From contig DETD01000001.1 in assembly GCA_002362105.1 (NCBI GenBank), positions 124,001 through 188,000 of the forward strand: a stretch of DNA of 64,000 nucleotides, read 5' to 3'. Each line of letters starts with the position of its first letter. Position 1 is the first letter of the stretch. Positions 26,488 through 33,210 of this stretch are shown here, one piece after another. The DNA comes from Bacteroidales bacterium UBA3297 (lineage in GTDB: Bacteria > Bacteroidota > Bacteroidia > Bacteroidales > Paludibacteraceae). The translations under genes were made by a program, and so were the position numbers. The notes beneath the pieces were generated by a model. The model was not told where the DNA came from. It saw nothing but the letters and a program-made list of their open reading frames with translations, and searched no databases.

Positions 26488-27051
26488 TCATTTTTTCTTT
26501 ATGTTTTCCTTGCTCCTAATTTTCCTATCCTCAAACTCGGAGCGGACTTTTTTAATCCTAAGAGCCATAAGGCAGTCTGCAAAAGGCTGTTTCAGAATTT
26601 CAGAATAGGGAAGTCTCCATTTATCACTCAATTCGTCGATAATCCACATACAAGAGTCTATTGGATTCTCAGCCAACAGATTGCTCCAAACTGCCTTGTC
26701 GTAGCCGTCTTGCCTAATCCTTGCAGACGTAGAACCGAGCAGACCGCTCATCTCCCTCAAAAACTCGTTATAGACCTTCCAAAGCGGAACTTTCTGCTTG
26801 TTCGTACACCAAATATGCAACTCGCTGTTTATCAGTTCTACAACCTTGCTCGGCTTTTTTTTCTTCAAGCATTCGAGCACCGTTCCGAGTTGGAGCGCCA
26901 TTAGGCTTTGTGGAATTTCGGTTGTCTTTGACAATATCCTTGCCCACGCTCGCTGAAAGATGTTCGGTCTCTTGAACGCAGGTATCGAGGAGTAGTCCAC
27001 TGCAGTGTGGATGATGTCAAACTCCTCTATGTCGATGTTTTTAGCTAGCAT
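26488..27051 (-). CDS. Hypothetical phage protein after terminase
   Basis: 187 residues, basic and helical, with KKKKPSKVVELINSELHIWC in the middle and a Lys/Arg-rich end (VRSEFEDRKIRSKENIKKK). No domain recognised. It overlaps the terL stop by 7 bp, so is translationally linked to terminase. It could be a packaging accessory, an internal protein or a tail chaperone; nothing in the sequence decides. Confidence 0.5.
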   Translation of the reverse strand: MLAKNIDIEEFDIIHTAVDYSSIPAFKRPNIFQRAWARILSKTTEIPQSLMALQLGTVLECLKKKKPSKVVELINSELHIWCTNKQKVPLWKVYNEFLREMSGLLGSTSARIRQDGYDKAVWSNLLAENPIDSCMWIIDELSDKWRLPYSEILKQPFADCLMALRIKKVRSEFEDRKIRSKENIKKK

Positions 27052-28265
27052 ACCCTTGACTTGTTTTTTGTTGGTTGATTATAATATGTCCTTACGCAGT
27101 AGGAAAGAGCGTCTATAAGGTGGGCGTCGTAACCTTGCTTGTTAGGAGTATTCACTAATTCGTTGGTAGACTTGTCTTGCAACCACTCGTAGCTCTCGAT
27201 GTCTCTAATCAGAAGGCTGTCGGTGCTGTCAATCACCAACTTGAACTTCTTGATTGAGTTGAGGCCTTCCAAAACGCTGTTCTTTCCCTTTGACGCTCCG
27301 ACCAAGTGAAGTTTTCCATTGGAATACTTATTGATTTCGTCAATGGACTTCATTTCAGCACTGTCCGCAACAATGTTGTACGGACACTTGTCGGCACACT
27401 CGCTATTAAGAATCCTTTCGCAAATCTCGTTGTTCAACAATTGGTTTTGGTACATCAAAGTCTTGACATAGATGTTACCGCCAATCATTGTCGTTATAAC
27501 TAGTGCGTTGACTGAATTTATATAACCGAAGTCAAGACCCCCATAGAACCTCGTTCCATTCTGCCAAGCCTCAAGGAAGTCTGCGTGCGGAAGGGTCTGA
27601 TAGTTGGTTATTATCTGTTTCTCGCTCATAGAGTAATAATCGCCCACCAAATAGATTTGCTTGTATCTTTGGTCAAGTTCTGCCAATCTATAAATCTCTT
27701 GCTTTTGCTCGTCGCTCAAAAACCTATTGTCATCGATTGTCAGATGAATGCGTTTGCAATTGGGCTGGCTAAACACATATTTTTCAACCCAATTATTTCT
27801 AGAACAAGAAGGGTTGAAGTTGAAGAGTATCTTTCCTCGGCAACGTGAGTTGATTTGGCTGAATATCTCCCAATCGGCACTTTCAAGGATTTCCTCGAAC
27901 ACCGCCCAATCGGTAGCCACACCTTTGGCGAGTTCTGCACCCTTGTCCATAAAACTTGTTGCTTGGATTATACTGCCGTTGCTGAACTTTATTGTGAACG
28001 TTGACAAGTTTATTTGGCAGAATCCGCCAAGTTTCTCGCTGTTAATAATGCTTGTCAAGTCCTTCCACACACCAAGTCTCAAATGCGGAATATTTGGAGC
28101 GATGTATGTCACTGTAAAGAATGGGGTGTTCAGAGCCTTCAACACAGCAAGTTGAGCCATAGAATATGATTTACCTGTTCTAGTTCCGCTGACAGCCCCT
28201 ATAATCCTATACCTATCATCGGCAACAGCTTCAAGTATTTTCGAGAACGTCCTTGTTGTTTCCAT
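27045..28265 (-). CDS. terL: Phage terminase large subunit
   Basis: 406 residues with both enzyme parts of a packaging motor. The ATPase has Walker A GAVSGTRTGKSYSMAQLA (residues 23-40) and, near residue 120, the acidic Walker B segment DWAVFEEILESADW. The nuclease domain shows YGGLDFGYINSVNALV (first metal Asp, about residue 240), VADSAEMKSIDE (second) and HLIDALSY (third, about residue 388). It is close to the PBSX-type TerL group. It overlaps the small subunit gene by 35 bp and the next gene by 7 bp. It cuts and pumps DNA into the prohead through the portal. Confidence 0.9.
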   Translation of the reverse strand: METTRTFSKILEAVADDRYRIIGAVSGTRTGKSYSMAQLAVLKALNTPFFTVTYIAPNIPHLRLGVWKDLTSIINSEKLGGFCQINLSTFTIKFSNGSIIQATSFMDKGAELAKGVATDWAVFEEILESADWEIFSQINSRCRGKILFNFNPSCSRNNWVEKYVFSQPNCKRIHLTIDDNRFLSDEQKQEIYRLAELDQRYKQIYLVGDYYSMSEKQIITNYQTLPHADFLEAWQNGTRFYGGLDFGYINSVNALVITTMIGGNIYVKTLMYQNQLLNNEICERILNSECADKCPYNIVADSAEMKSIDEINKYSNGKLHLVGASKGKNSVLEGLNSIKKFKLVIDSTDSLLIRDIESYEWLQDKSTNELVNTPNKQGYDAHLIDALSYCVRTYYNQPTKNKSRVC

Positions 28266-28674
28266 TCAATAATTTGTTTAAGTTTTCAGCATCAATATTG
28301 CTCTCAAGTGTAATGTTTATTTGTGGCGCACTGCTCTCTATAGTTGTCTCTTGTATCGACTTCGGAAGTCCGTAGACTCTGTTGAGGATTTCATTGAGAG
28401 TGTAGTTCTTTCCATTCTTGGTGTCACTCAAAAAGGAAGAGCAGATGTTCTTCACGAAAATTGGCAAATCAGCACAAGACTGAACCATAAACCTTATTTT
28501 GCTGAAAGGCTGTCTCATAACATAGCGAAGTATCTCCACATAGTCATCCGTATCAATCTCTTCAACCTCCCTCAATATTTCAGCGACCTTGAACTTCACT
28601 CCACTCACGTTCTCGACGTGGGGGGTAAGATTCTTCTTCACTTTTTCTAAATTCTTCTCTTTAACTCTAGCCAT
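28231..28674 (-). CDS. terS: Phage terminase small subunit
   Basis: 147 residues, helix-rich and basic at the N-terminus (MARVKEKNLEKVKKNLTPHV), immediately upstream of and overlapping terL by 35 bp. A central segment DDYVEILRYVMRQPFSKIRF and the oligomerisation-like ITLESNIDAENLNKLLN fit small terminase subunits, which bind the packaging site. The call depends largely on position and size because TerS sequences are poorly conserved. Confidence 0.6.
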   Translation of the reverse strand: MARVKEKNLEKVKKNLTPHVENVSGVKFKVAEILREVEEIDTDDYVEILRYVMRQPFSKIRFMVQSCADLPIFVKNICSSFLSDTKNGKNYTLNEILNRVYGLPKSIQETTIESSAPQINITLESNIDAENLNKLLNGNNKDVLENT

Positions 28675-28761
28675 AACAAATTGGTTTAATAATAATTAGA
28701 AAAAACAAGTGGCATAGCTAACTGCCACACCACCAATATCTATCGTTGATTCTCACAACCG

Positions 28762-28821
28762 AGTTATGCTAATTCGCATAACTAAAACCAAAACCGTTCT
28801 TGAAAGTGCCATTTGGCACTT
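28762..28821. terminator. Inverted repeats between the 323-aa gene and terS
   Basis: Two hairpins: AGTTATGC-N6-GCATAACT (28762-28783) and AAGTGCC-N4-GGCACTT (28804-28821). A third, GTGGCA-N8-TGCCAC, sits a little to the left near 28710. On the minus strand they follow the 323-aa gene, so they may end or reduce its transcript before terS, or act as packaging-site structure. Confidence 0.45.
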
Positions 28822-29792
28822 CAGAAACCAATCAGATTATCTAGCTCCTCAGGTATACTTCCTCCACTATCCTTCTTGATATCATCGACAGTGATGTAGA
28901 CGACGTCCCTATTGAGTCTTTGCGGTCTGTACTCGTTTTTGAAATCTTCCCAATTCCTTATCAATCCTTTTTCTATCAGCAAGTTTGCCTCTTTGTATTT
29001 CGATAGCATATCGTATTGCTCGTCTTCCGTTCCAACGAAGTCTTCAGCTAAACTTCCGTTTATCCCTATCGCATCTTCCCTAAGATAGTTATATGCGTGC
29101 TTGATGCAATTCAACGCTTTTTTGTAGTTGTCCTTGCCGAACATACCAAAAAACAATTCGTTGAACCTCTTTCTTTCAGCAACAATCTTCCTTACAAAGC
29201 CACAAGCACTATCCAACAATACTGCGTGTGCCAATACGTCTAATTCGGCATCAACCCAACCAATGTACTTTGAAGCGAGCAGTGGGTGGTATTCGGTATA
29301 GCCATAGCGACCATTCTTTTGCTTCTTGATAATTTCACACTCAAAAGGGTTATTCTTATATCCTACTAATACTAATTTTCCATTTTTCCTCTGTTCGTAT
29401 AGAGGACAAAAATGATTGTCAATATCTTCTATACTCTGAATTTCAAGTGTCGTAAAAATACTACACTTAAAATTGACTTTTTGATATTCCTTGAAAAGAT
29501 ACTTGACAACCTCAACGGCATATTTTTGAGCGTCTAACGTTTGCTCAAACCACGCGACCCTTATTGGCTCATCTTCCTTATGGTTTGCATTCCAATACGA
29601 CGTCCACGCACGAACATCAACAAAACCGCTTTCCTTATTCCTAAATGTGGCAATCTCGCCAATGAATGTAGTTAGCCTCTTATTGAGGTATGAGTTCGTT
29701 TGCTCCGTTAAGTTTTTCTTGATACTCTTTGATGTGAGTATTCCACCTTTCGCAACCTTAGGCAAGTTGCCGACCTTCTTCTTCTGCGCCAT
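28821..29792 (-). CDS. Hypothetical phage protein, first gene of the minus-strand block
   Basis: 323 residues, soluble, with a basic N-terminus (MAQKKKVGNLPKVAKGG) and a mixed body (KYAVEVVKYLFKEYQKVNFK, GWVDAELDVLAHAVLLDSAC, ERKRFNELFFGMFG). It ends in SIPEELDNLIGF. No domain recognised. It begins the minus-strand transcript opposite the lysis genes, separated from terS by hairpins, so it may be an early or regulatory protein and not a virion part. Confidence 0.55.
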   Translation of the reverse strand: MAQKKKVGNLPKVAKGGILTSKSIKKNLTEQTNSYLNKRLTTFIGEIATFRNKESGFVDVRAWTSYWNANHKEDEPIRVAWFEQTLDAQKYAVEVVKYLFKEYQKVNFKCSIFTTLEIQSIEDIDNHFCPLYEQRKNGKLVLVGYKNNPFECEIIKKQKNGRYGYTEYHPLLASKYIGWVDAELDVLAHAVLLDSACGFVRKIVAERKRFNELFFGMFGKDNYKKALNCIKHAYNYLREDAIGINGSLAEDFVGTEDEQYDMLSKYKEANLLIEKGLIRNWEDFKNEYRPQRLNRDVVYITVDDIKKDSGGSIPEELDNLIGF

Positions 29793-30132
29793 ACAATTGT
29801 TTTGTTTGCGGAATTATTCTAAAAACAAAAAAGGCAACCGAGTGTTGTCGCCACTCAATTGCCTTCGTTATGAATAATTCGCTTTGACGAAAAGACATAT
29901 TCCTTATAGTGAAAGATACTGAATAGGCGACAACTATCTTGACCTTCAATCAAAATATAACGCCCTTTTTGATTTTTGGAGGATTCTGAACTAACTATTT
30001 TCTTATTGCGGAAATTTCCGCAACAACATTCTCATCCATTGAAATGAAATAAGTCCGCAATCCCACTGCTCTTTAGGCGGTGGGTAGTTCAACATTCATC
30101 AACATTCATTAACACTCGTTAGCCGTATTTTT
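29793..30132. promoter_or_regulatory. Divergent control region between late and lysis genes
   Basis: 340 bp without a gene. Read from the left: a two-part hairpin (AAGGCAA with TTGCCTT, then GAGTG with CACTC) at 29830-29864, in the leader of the 323-aa gene; a perfect 18-bp palindrome TTGCGGAAATTTCCGCAA at 30006-30023; and three tandem copies of an AACATTCATC-like 10-mer near 30090-30120. No convincing TAnnTTTG promoter was seen on either strand (closest is TATCTTTC on the minus strand). The palindrome looks like a dimeric operator. Confidence 0.45.
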
Positions 30133-30168
30133 TTGATAGGTATTTATGAGAAAAATTGTTTGGCTATG

Positions 30169-30420
30169 GAAATATCAACAATCATAGAAGCCTTCACTAA
30201 TGGCGGTTGGGGGCTTGTCCTCGCTATAGTGCTGTGCTACAGTGGCAAGGTGCTGTACACGAAACTGAGCGAGAAGTTCGAGGAACTGAACAAAAAGGTG
30301 GACGAACTCTCAGCAAAGGTGACGGAACTAAAAGTCGAGTCAAGCAAGTTCGAGACAGCGATACTGATGTGCGACAGTCCATCTTGCAGAGCAAAAAGGA
30401 TATTGGAGGATAACAGATAA
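30169..30420 (+). CDS. Small phage membrane protein with coiled coil, holin-like
   Basis: Starting at MEISTIIEAF gives 83 residues; an earlier Met adds 12 residues of unlikely sequence. One transmembrane helix (WGLVLAIVLCYSGKVLYT) is followed by a long charged heptad region (LSEKFEELNKKVDELSAKVT). One helix with a coiled coil is usual for class III or XhlA-like holin proteins. It lies 24 bp before the muramidase gene. Two Cys near the end (MCDSPSCRAK) are unusual. Holin is the best guess by position; a non-lytic inner membrane anchor is possible. Confidence 0.6.
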   Translation, partial: EISTIIEAFTNGGWGLVLAIVLCYSGKVLYTKLSEKFEELNKKVDELSAKVTELKVESSKFETAILMCDSPSCRAKRILEDNR

Positions 30421-30444
30421 TCAAAGAAGAAAGGAATATGGATT

Positions 30445-30942
30445 ATGGCGAATTTTCAGAAAGCATTGGACAAAGTTTTGAAATGGGAAGGAGGTTGGAG
30501 CGACAACACAAAAGACAGCGGTGGAGCGACGATGATGGGCATAACGCTCAAAACGTTCAGACACTTCTGCGGTGTTGGAAAGACAAAGGAAGACCTTCGC
30601 AATATCACAAGGGAAGAGTTAGAGCACATATACAGAAAGGGCTTTTGGGACTATATCAAGGGCGATTTGATACAAAACCAATCACTTGCAGAATTGATAT
30701 TCGACTTTGTCGTCAACAGCGGTGTCGGCAAGGTTAGGAGCGTTCAGTTGGAATTGAATCTGAAGTCCGACGGCATTGTCGGAAACGTAACGCTCGCAAA
30801 ACTCAACCACTATCCGAAGGACTGCTTCGAGAAGGTTTGGGCGCTCAGAGAGCGATTCTACAATACTATTGGCGTTGGAAAGAATGCCGTATTCCTAAAA
30901 GGATGGAAAAGGAGACTAAATTCGTACAAATATGATGAGTGA
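30445..30942 (+). CDS. Phage endolysin, GH108-type muramidase
   Basis: 165 residues. KVLKWEGGWSDNTKDSGGAT (residues 11-30) matches the E-GG-x(5-7)-D-GGAT core of glycoside hydrolase family 108, with the Glu as the catalytic acid. The second half contains the peptidoglycan-binding part (LNLKSDGIVGNVTLAKLN). It cleaves the glycan backbone of peptidoglycan at lysis. No signal peptide is present, so it depends on a holin. The gene overlaps the next one by 11 bp. Confidence 0.9.
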   Translation: MANFQKALDKVLKWEGGWSDNTKDSGGATMMGITLKTFRHFCGVGKTKEDLRNITREELEHIYRKGFWDYIKGDLIQNQSLAELIFDFVVNSGVGKVRSVQLELNLKSDGIVGNVTLAKLNHYPKDCFEKVWALRERFYNTIGVGKNAVFLKGWKRRLNSYKYDE

Positions 30943-31132
30943 AACAAAAATGATGTCTGCCTTAGTGGCAATACAACTGCTGATTCTTGGGATGGCAGTC
31001 CTCTGCGCCTTCAATGAGAAGACTGCAGTCAGCGCTTGCGAGGAATTGGATGGCGGTGATAGCTTCACTTTAGTGGACACCTTCAAGGTTATCCAAGCGG
31101 AAGAGGTTTTTCTGAACAAAAAACAAGAATAA
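30932..31132 (+). CDS. Small phage membrane protein, possible spanin-like
   Basis: 66 residues overlapping the endolysin stop. A hydrophobic N-terminal segment (ALVAIQLLILGMAVLCAF) is followed by an exported polar tail with one Cys (SACEELDGGDSFTLVDTFK). The size and location fit Rz/spanin or a small anchored lysis factor. The Cys after LGMAVL could be a weak lipobox, but a proper [AG]C site is not evident. The assignment is by context only. Confidence 0.45.
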   Translation: MMSETKMMSALVAIQLLILGMAVLCAFNEKTAVSACEELDGGDSFTLVDTFKVIQAEEVFLNKKQE

Positions 31133-31248
31133 CGTTATATTTATATTAGGGGGAGTTATTGCCATACTCTGCTCACATATTATAAATTTCACACCCCCAA
31201 AAAAGACAAGCTAAGTCTAAAAGGCCTAAGTTGATTTGTTTTCGTTTT

Positions 31249-31280
31249 CCCCCTGCATCAGCAATGGTGTGGGGGTTTTT
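31249..31280 (+). terminator. Terminator after the lysis cassette
   Basis: CCCCC pairs with GGGGG and an inner stem CATCA pairs with TGGTG; a run of five T follows directly (GGGGGTTTTT). It ends the holin-endolysin transcript on the plus strand. Confidence 0.75.
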
Positions 31281-31443
31281 CTTTGCCTTCCGAACACCCC
31301 ACAAAAAAAGCCAATCCGCATTTCACAACGAGAATTGGCAAGAAAACAACATATATACAAAAATTTTTGGTATAATATAATTTTTCCTAATCTAACATAA
31401 ATATAACTCCCCATTGCAAAAATCTCAACAACAAGGAGTTATA

Positions 31444-31501
31444 TGGTGTGCCTTTTTCGGAATCGAACCGCCTCTAACACAAGTTGGCCACAACAAAGCA
31501 C
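31444..31501 (-). ncRNA. Short tRNA-like fold, probably a decayed tRNA
   Basis: On the minus strand GTGCTTT can pair over 7 positions with AAGGCAC (one G-T pair), which is followed by A-CCA. Just inside lies GGTTCGATTCC, the T-loop signature. The total is 58 nt, so there is no room for normal D and anticodon arms. It is immediately bordered by a 10-bp perfect inverted repeat (ATATAACTCC at 31401-31410, GGAGTTATAT at 31435-31444). Probably a truncated tRNA or a tRNA mimic; not a working tRNA. Confidence 0.25.
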
Positions 31502-32067
31502 ATATATTGAAATAATTTGCTATGTCTAACAAAAGGGTGCTCAGACGCTAGGCGGAACACTACCTTGGCAGATGCGCTGAACACCCCAAAAAAAATATGA
31601 GTAAATGCGGTTTTAAGGATGTTGCCGCCAAACCTCAAAAAAAATAAAACCCTTATGAAAGACTCTTTGCTTCTCTAAATATAACTCAAACACGACATTT
31701 CTTTTTCCACAACAAATATACTCATTTTCTTCAACTTGTCCAAACCTTTCTAAAGGAATTGTTGAGGTTTCTTTTCTCTTCAGCAAGGAGTCCTATCAGT
31801 CTCCCATTTTCCACAGTTCCCCACCCAAAAACAGAATCCTTGCGAAATTTCGTCCACAGAGCGTTTGTTTCGGTTGGGTGGATTGGTTATACCTCTTTTG
31901 CGTTTGATGCGCTCAGAACGAAAGGAAAGGGGCAAAAACGGCACGTCCGCCCAAACCGCCACCGCCACCGAGCGCCAAAGAGGGGGGTAGGGGGGAGTTC
32001 CCTTTAATATTATCAGCAGTCCGTCACAAAGCCGAACATATAAAAGCCGAACATTTCTTTCCTTTTT

Positions 32068-32204
32068 TTCAGCAAAGAGTCCTTTGGTTAGATTCTTTTC
32101 CTCCACGATTCTTTAGTTCAGCAAGGAGTCCTTTGGTTGAGATTCTTTTCCTCCACGATTCTTTAGTTCAGCAAGGAGTCCTTTGGTTGAGATTCTTTCT
32201 TTAG
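32068..32204. repeat. Tandem 49/50/38-bp repeats with TTCAGCAARGAG
   Basis: Units at 32068-32116, 32117-32166 and 32167-32204 each begin TTCAGCAAGGAGTCCTTTGG (first copy AAAGAG) and continue GATTCTTTTCCTCCACGA. The third is shortened. The leading element also occurs alone at about 31780, 32205 and 32451. There are no spacers as in a CRISPR array. Confidence 0.85.
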
Positions 32205-32770
32205 TTCAGCAAAGAGAACTTCCTTGAAAAATCAAAAATCAAAGTTTGAACATATCTTTCCCAACCCAAATTCCAAAACTTTCCTTTTGCTGAGAAACCA
32301 CAGAAGCAAAGCTACCGCATTTGCGCCTCGCTTATATTGCTTTGGGAAGATGTGGAGCTTTAGCGGAACACCTTCTCAAAGGCAAACATTCAGTCGTACA
32401 AAGACTGTCTAAAGTGCGTAGCACAGCCGAACATATAAAAGGCTAACGGTTCAGCAAAGAGAATTTCCTTGAAAACCTTCAAAAATCCCAATTTTTCACT
32501 TTTATAATATTTTTTATATTTTCTTTTTATATTTTCTTTTTATATTTCTATTTCCTGTTATCTATTTGTTGTAAAAATCCGCTTGAAAACACCTTTAACG
32601 AACCTCTTATCTTGCTGATAATCAACAAAGTTTTAGGGGGTGCAAGGGGTGTAAAACTTGCATAATACAACTAATTAACCTAATTAAACCTTTTATCTTG
32701 CTGATATACAATATAATATCTACGAAAATCATCGCTTTAGCAATAAAAAATAGTTATATTTCTAACTTAT

Positions 32771-32910
32771 ATGGGGTGTAAGAAATGATAAAAAACATTA
32801 GTTAATTAACTGATTTACAAGAAGAAAGGGGGTGTAAAGTATGGGGTGTAAGAAATGATAAAAAACATTAGTTAATTAACTGATTTACAAGAAGAAGGGG
32901 GGTGTAAATT
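32771..32910. repeat. Two 70-bp tandem repeats, iteron-like
   Basis: Two nearly identical 70-bp units (32771-32840, 32841-32910). Each starts ATGGGGTGTAAGAAATG, has the palindrome AGTTAATTAACT in the middle and ends with GGGGTGTAAA. Additional GGGGTGTAA-like copies lie at about 32636-32655. Multiple spaced copies of a short motif upstream of a replication-like gene suggest binding sites for its product. Confidence 0.85.
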
Positions 32911-32959
32911 AATATAGTCAAAAACAAAGTGAAATATCGTTATATTTTTTGTGTGCAAG

Positions 32960-32991
32960 GTTGCTAAACTTGCGAGTTTTCAGTAACTTTG
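32960..32991 (+). promoter_or_regulatory. Promoter of the 33.2-34.1 kb gene
   Basis: GTTG, 20 bp, TAACTTTG on the plus strand, a good match to TTTG-N20-TAnnTTTG. The start of transcription would be about 200 bp before the coding start, leaving a long leader with hairpins. Confidence 0.65.
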
Positions 32992-32999
32992 CATATACC

Positions 33000-33101
33000 G
33001 CTAACCTATTGATATGGTTAGCAATTTTTACTATTAAGTACATTATAATTAATCATTGAATAGGTTGGCACGGCTCGTGATGGGTAGTGCCAATTTTTTT
33101 T
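33000..33101 (+). promoter_or_regulatory. Leader with two terminator-like hairpins (possible attenuator)
   Basis: GCTAACC-N9-GGTTAGC (33000-33022) followed by AATTTTTA, then TTGGCAC-N15-GTGCCAA (33065-33093) followed by eight T. Both lie between the promoter and the coding start, so some form of antitermination would be needed for read-through. Confidence 0.55.
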
Positions 33102-33176
33102 CTCCTAGTCAACCAACTTAACGAAATTTTCACTATTATTGCACAAACAAAATCTAAGTACTTAATAGCCAAGCGA

Positions 33177-33199
33177 TTACACACAAAAAATGTGTGTAA
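33177..33199. promoter_or_regulatory. 9-bp inverted repeat before the coding start
   Basis: TTACACACA-N5-TGTGTGTAA, perfect. GTGTGTAA resembles the GGGTGTAA elements upstream, so the protein might bind here as a dimer and control itself. As RNA it would bury the ATG at 33190, which is one reason to prefer the start at 33211. Confidence 0.5.
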
Positions 33200-33210
33200 A
33201 TTTAAGAATT

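Larger units (their letters stand above)
31281..33189. other. About 1.9 kb of repeat-rich DNA without a convincing gene
   Basis: No frame longer than about 110 codons, and those present (around 31759-32106 and 32224-32412) overlap repeats and have biased, low-complexity translations. The stretch holds: several hairpins (31310-31339, 31401-31444); a tRNA-like fold on the minus strand (31444-31501); a very C/G-rich patch at about 31930-32000 with G runs; six scattered TTCAGCAARGAG elements; two copies of GCCGAACATATAAAAG; AT-rich tandem TTTTTATATTTTC near 32510-32550; and GGGGTGTAA elements from 32636 to 32910. A replication origin, packaging signal, or structured RNA are all open. Confidence 0.7.

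Noticed and set aside
31759..32106. Frames of 82 and 108 codons on opposite strands in the noncoding phage region
   Set aside because: They overlap each other and repeated DNA, and their translations are biased by G/C-rich and Pro/Arg-rich tracts.
32068..32204. CRISPR array
   Set aside because: Tandem units follow each other without unique spacers and no cas gene is present.
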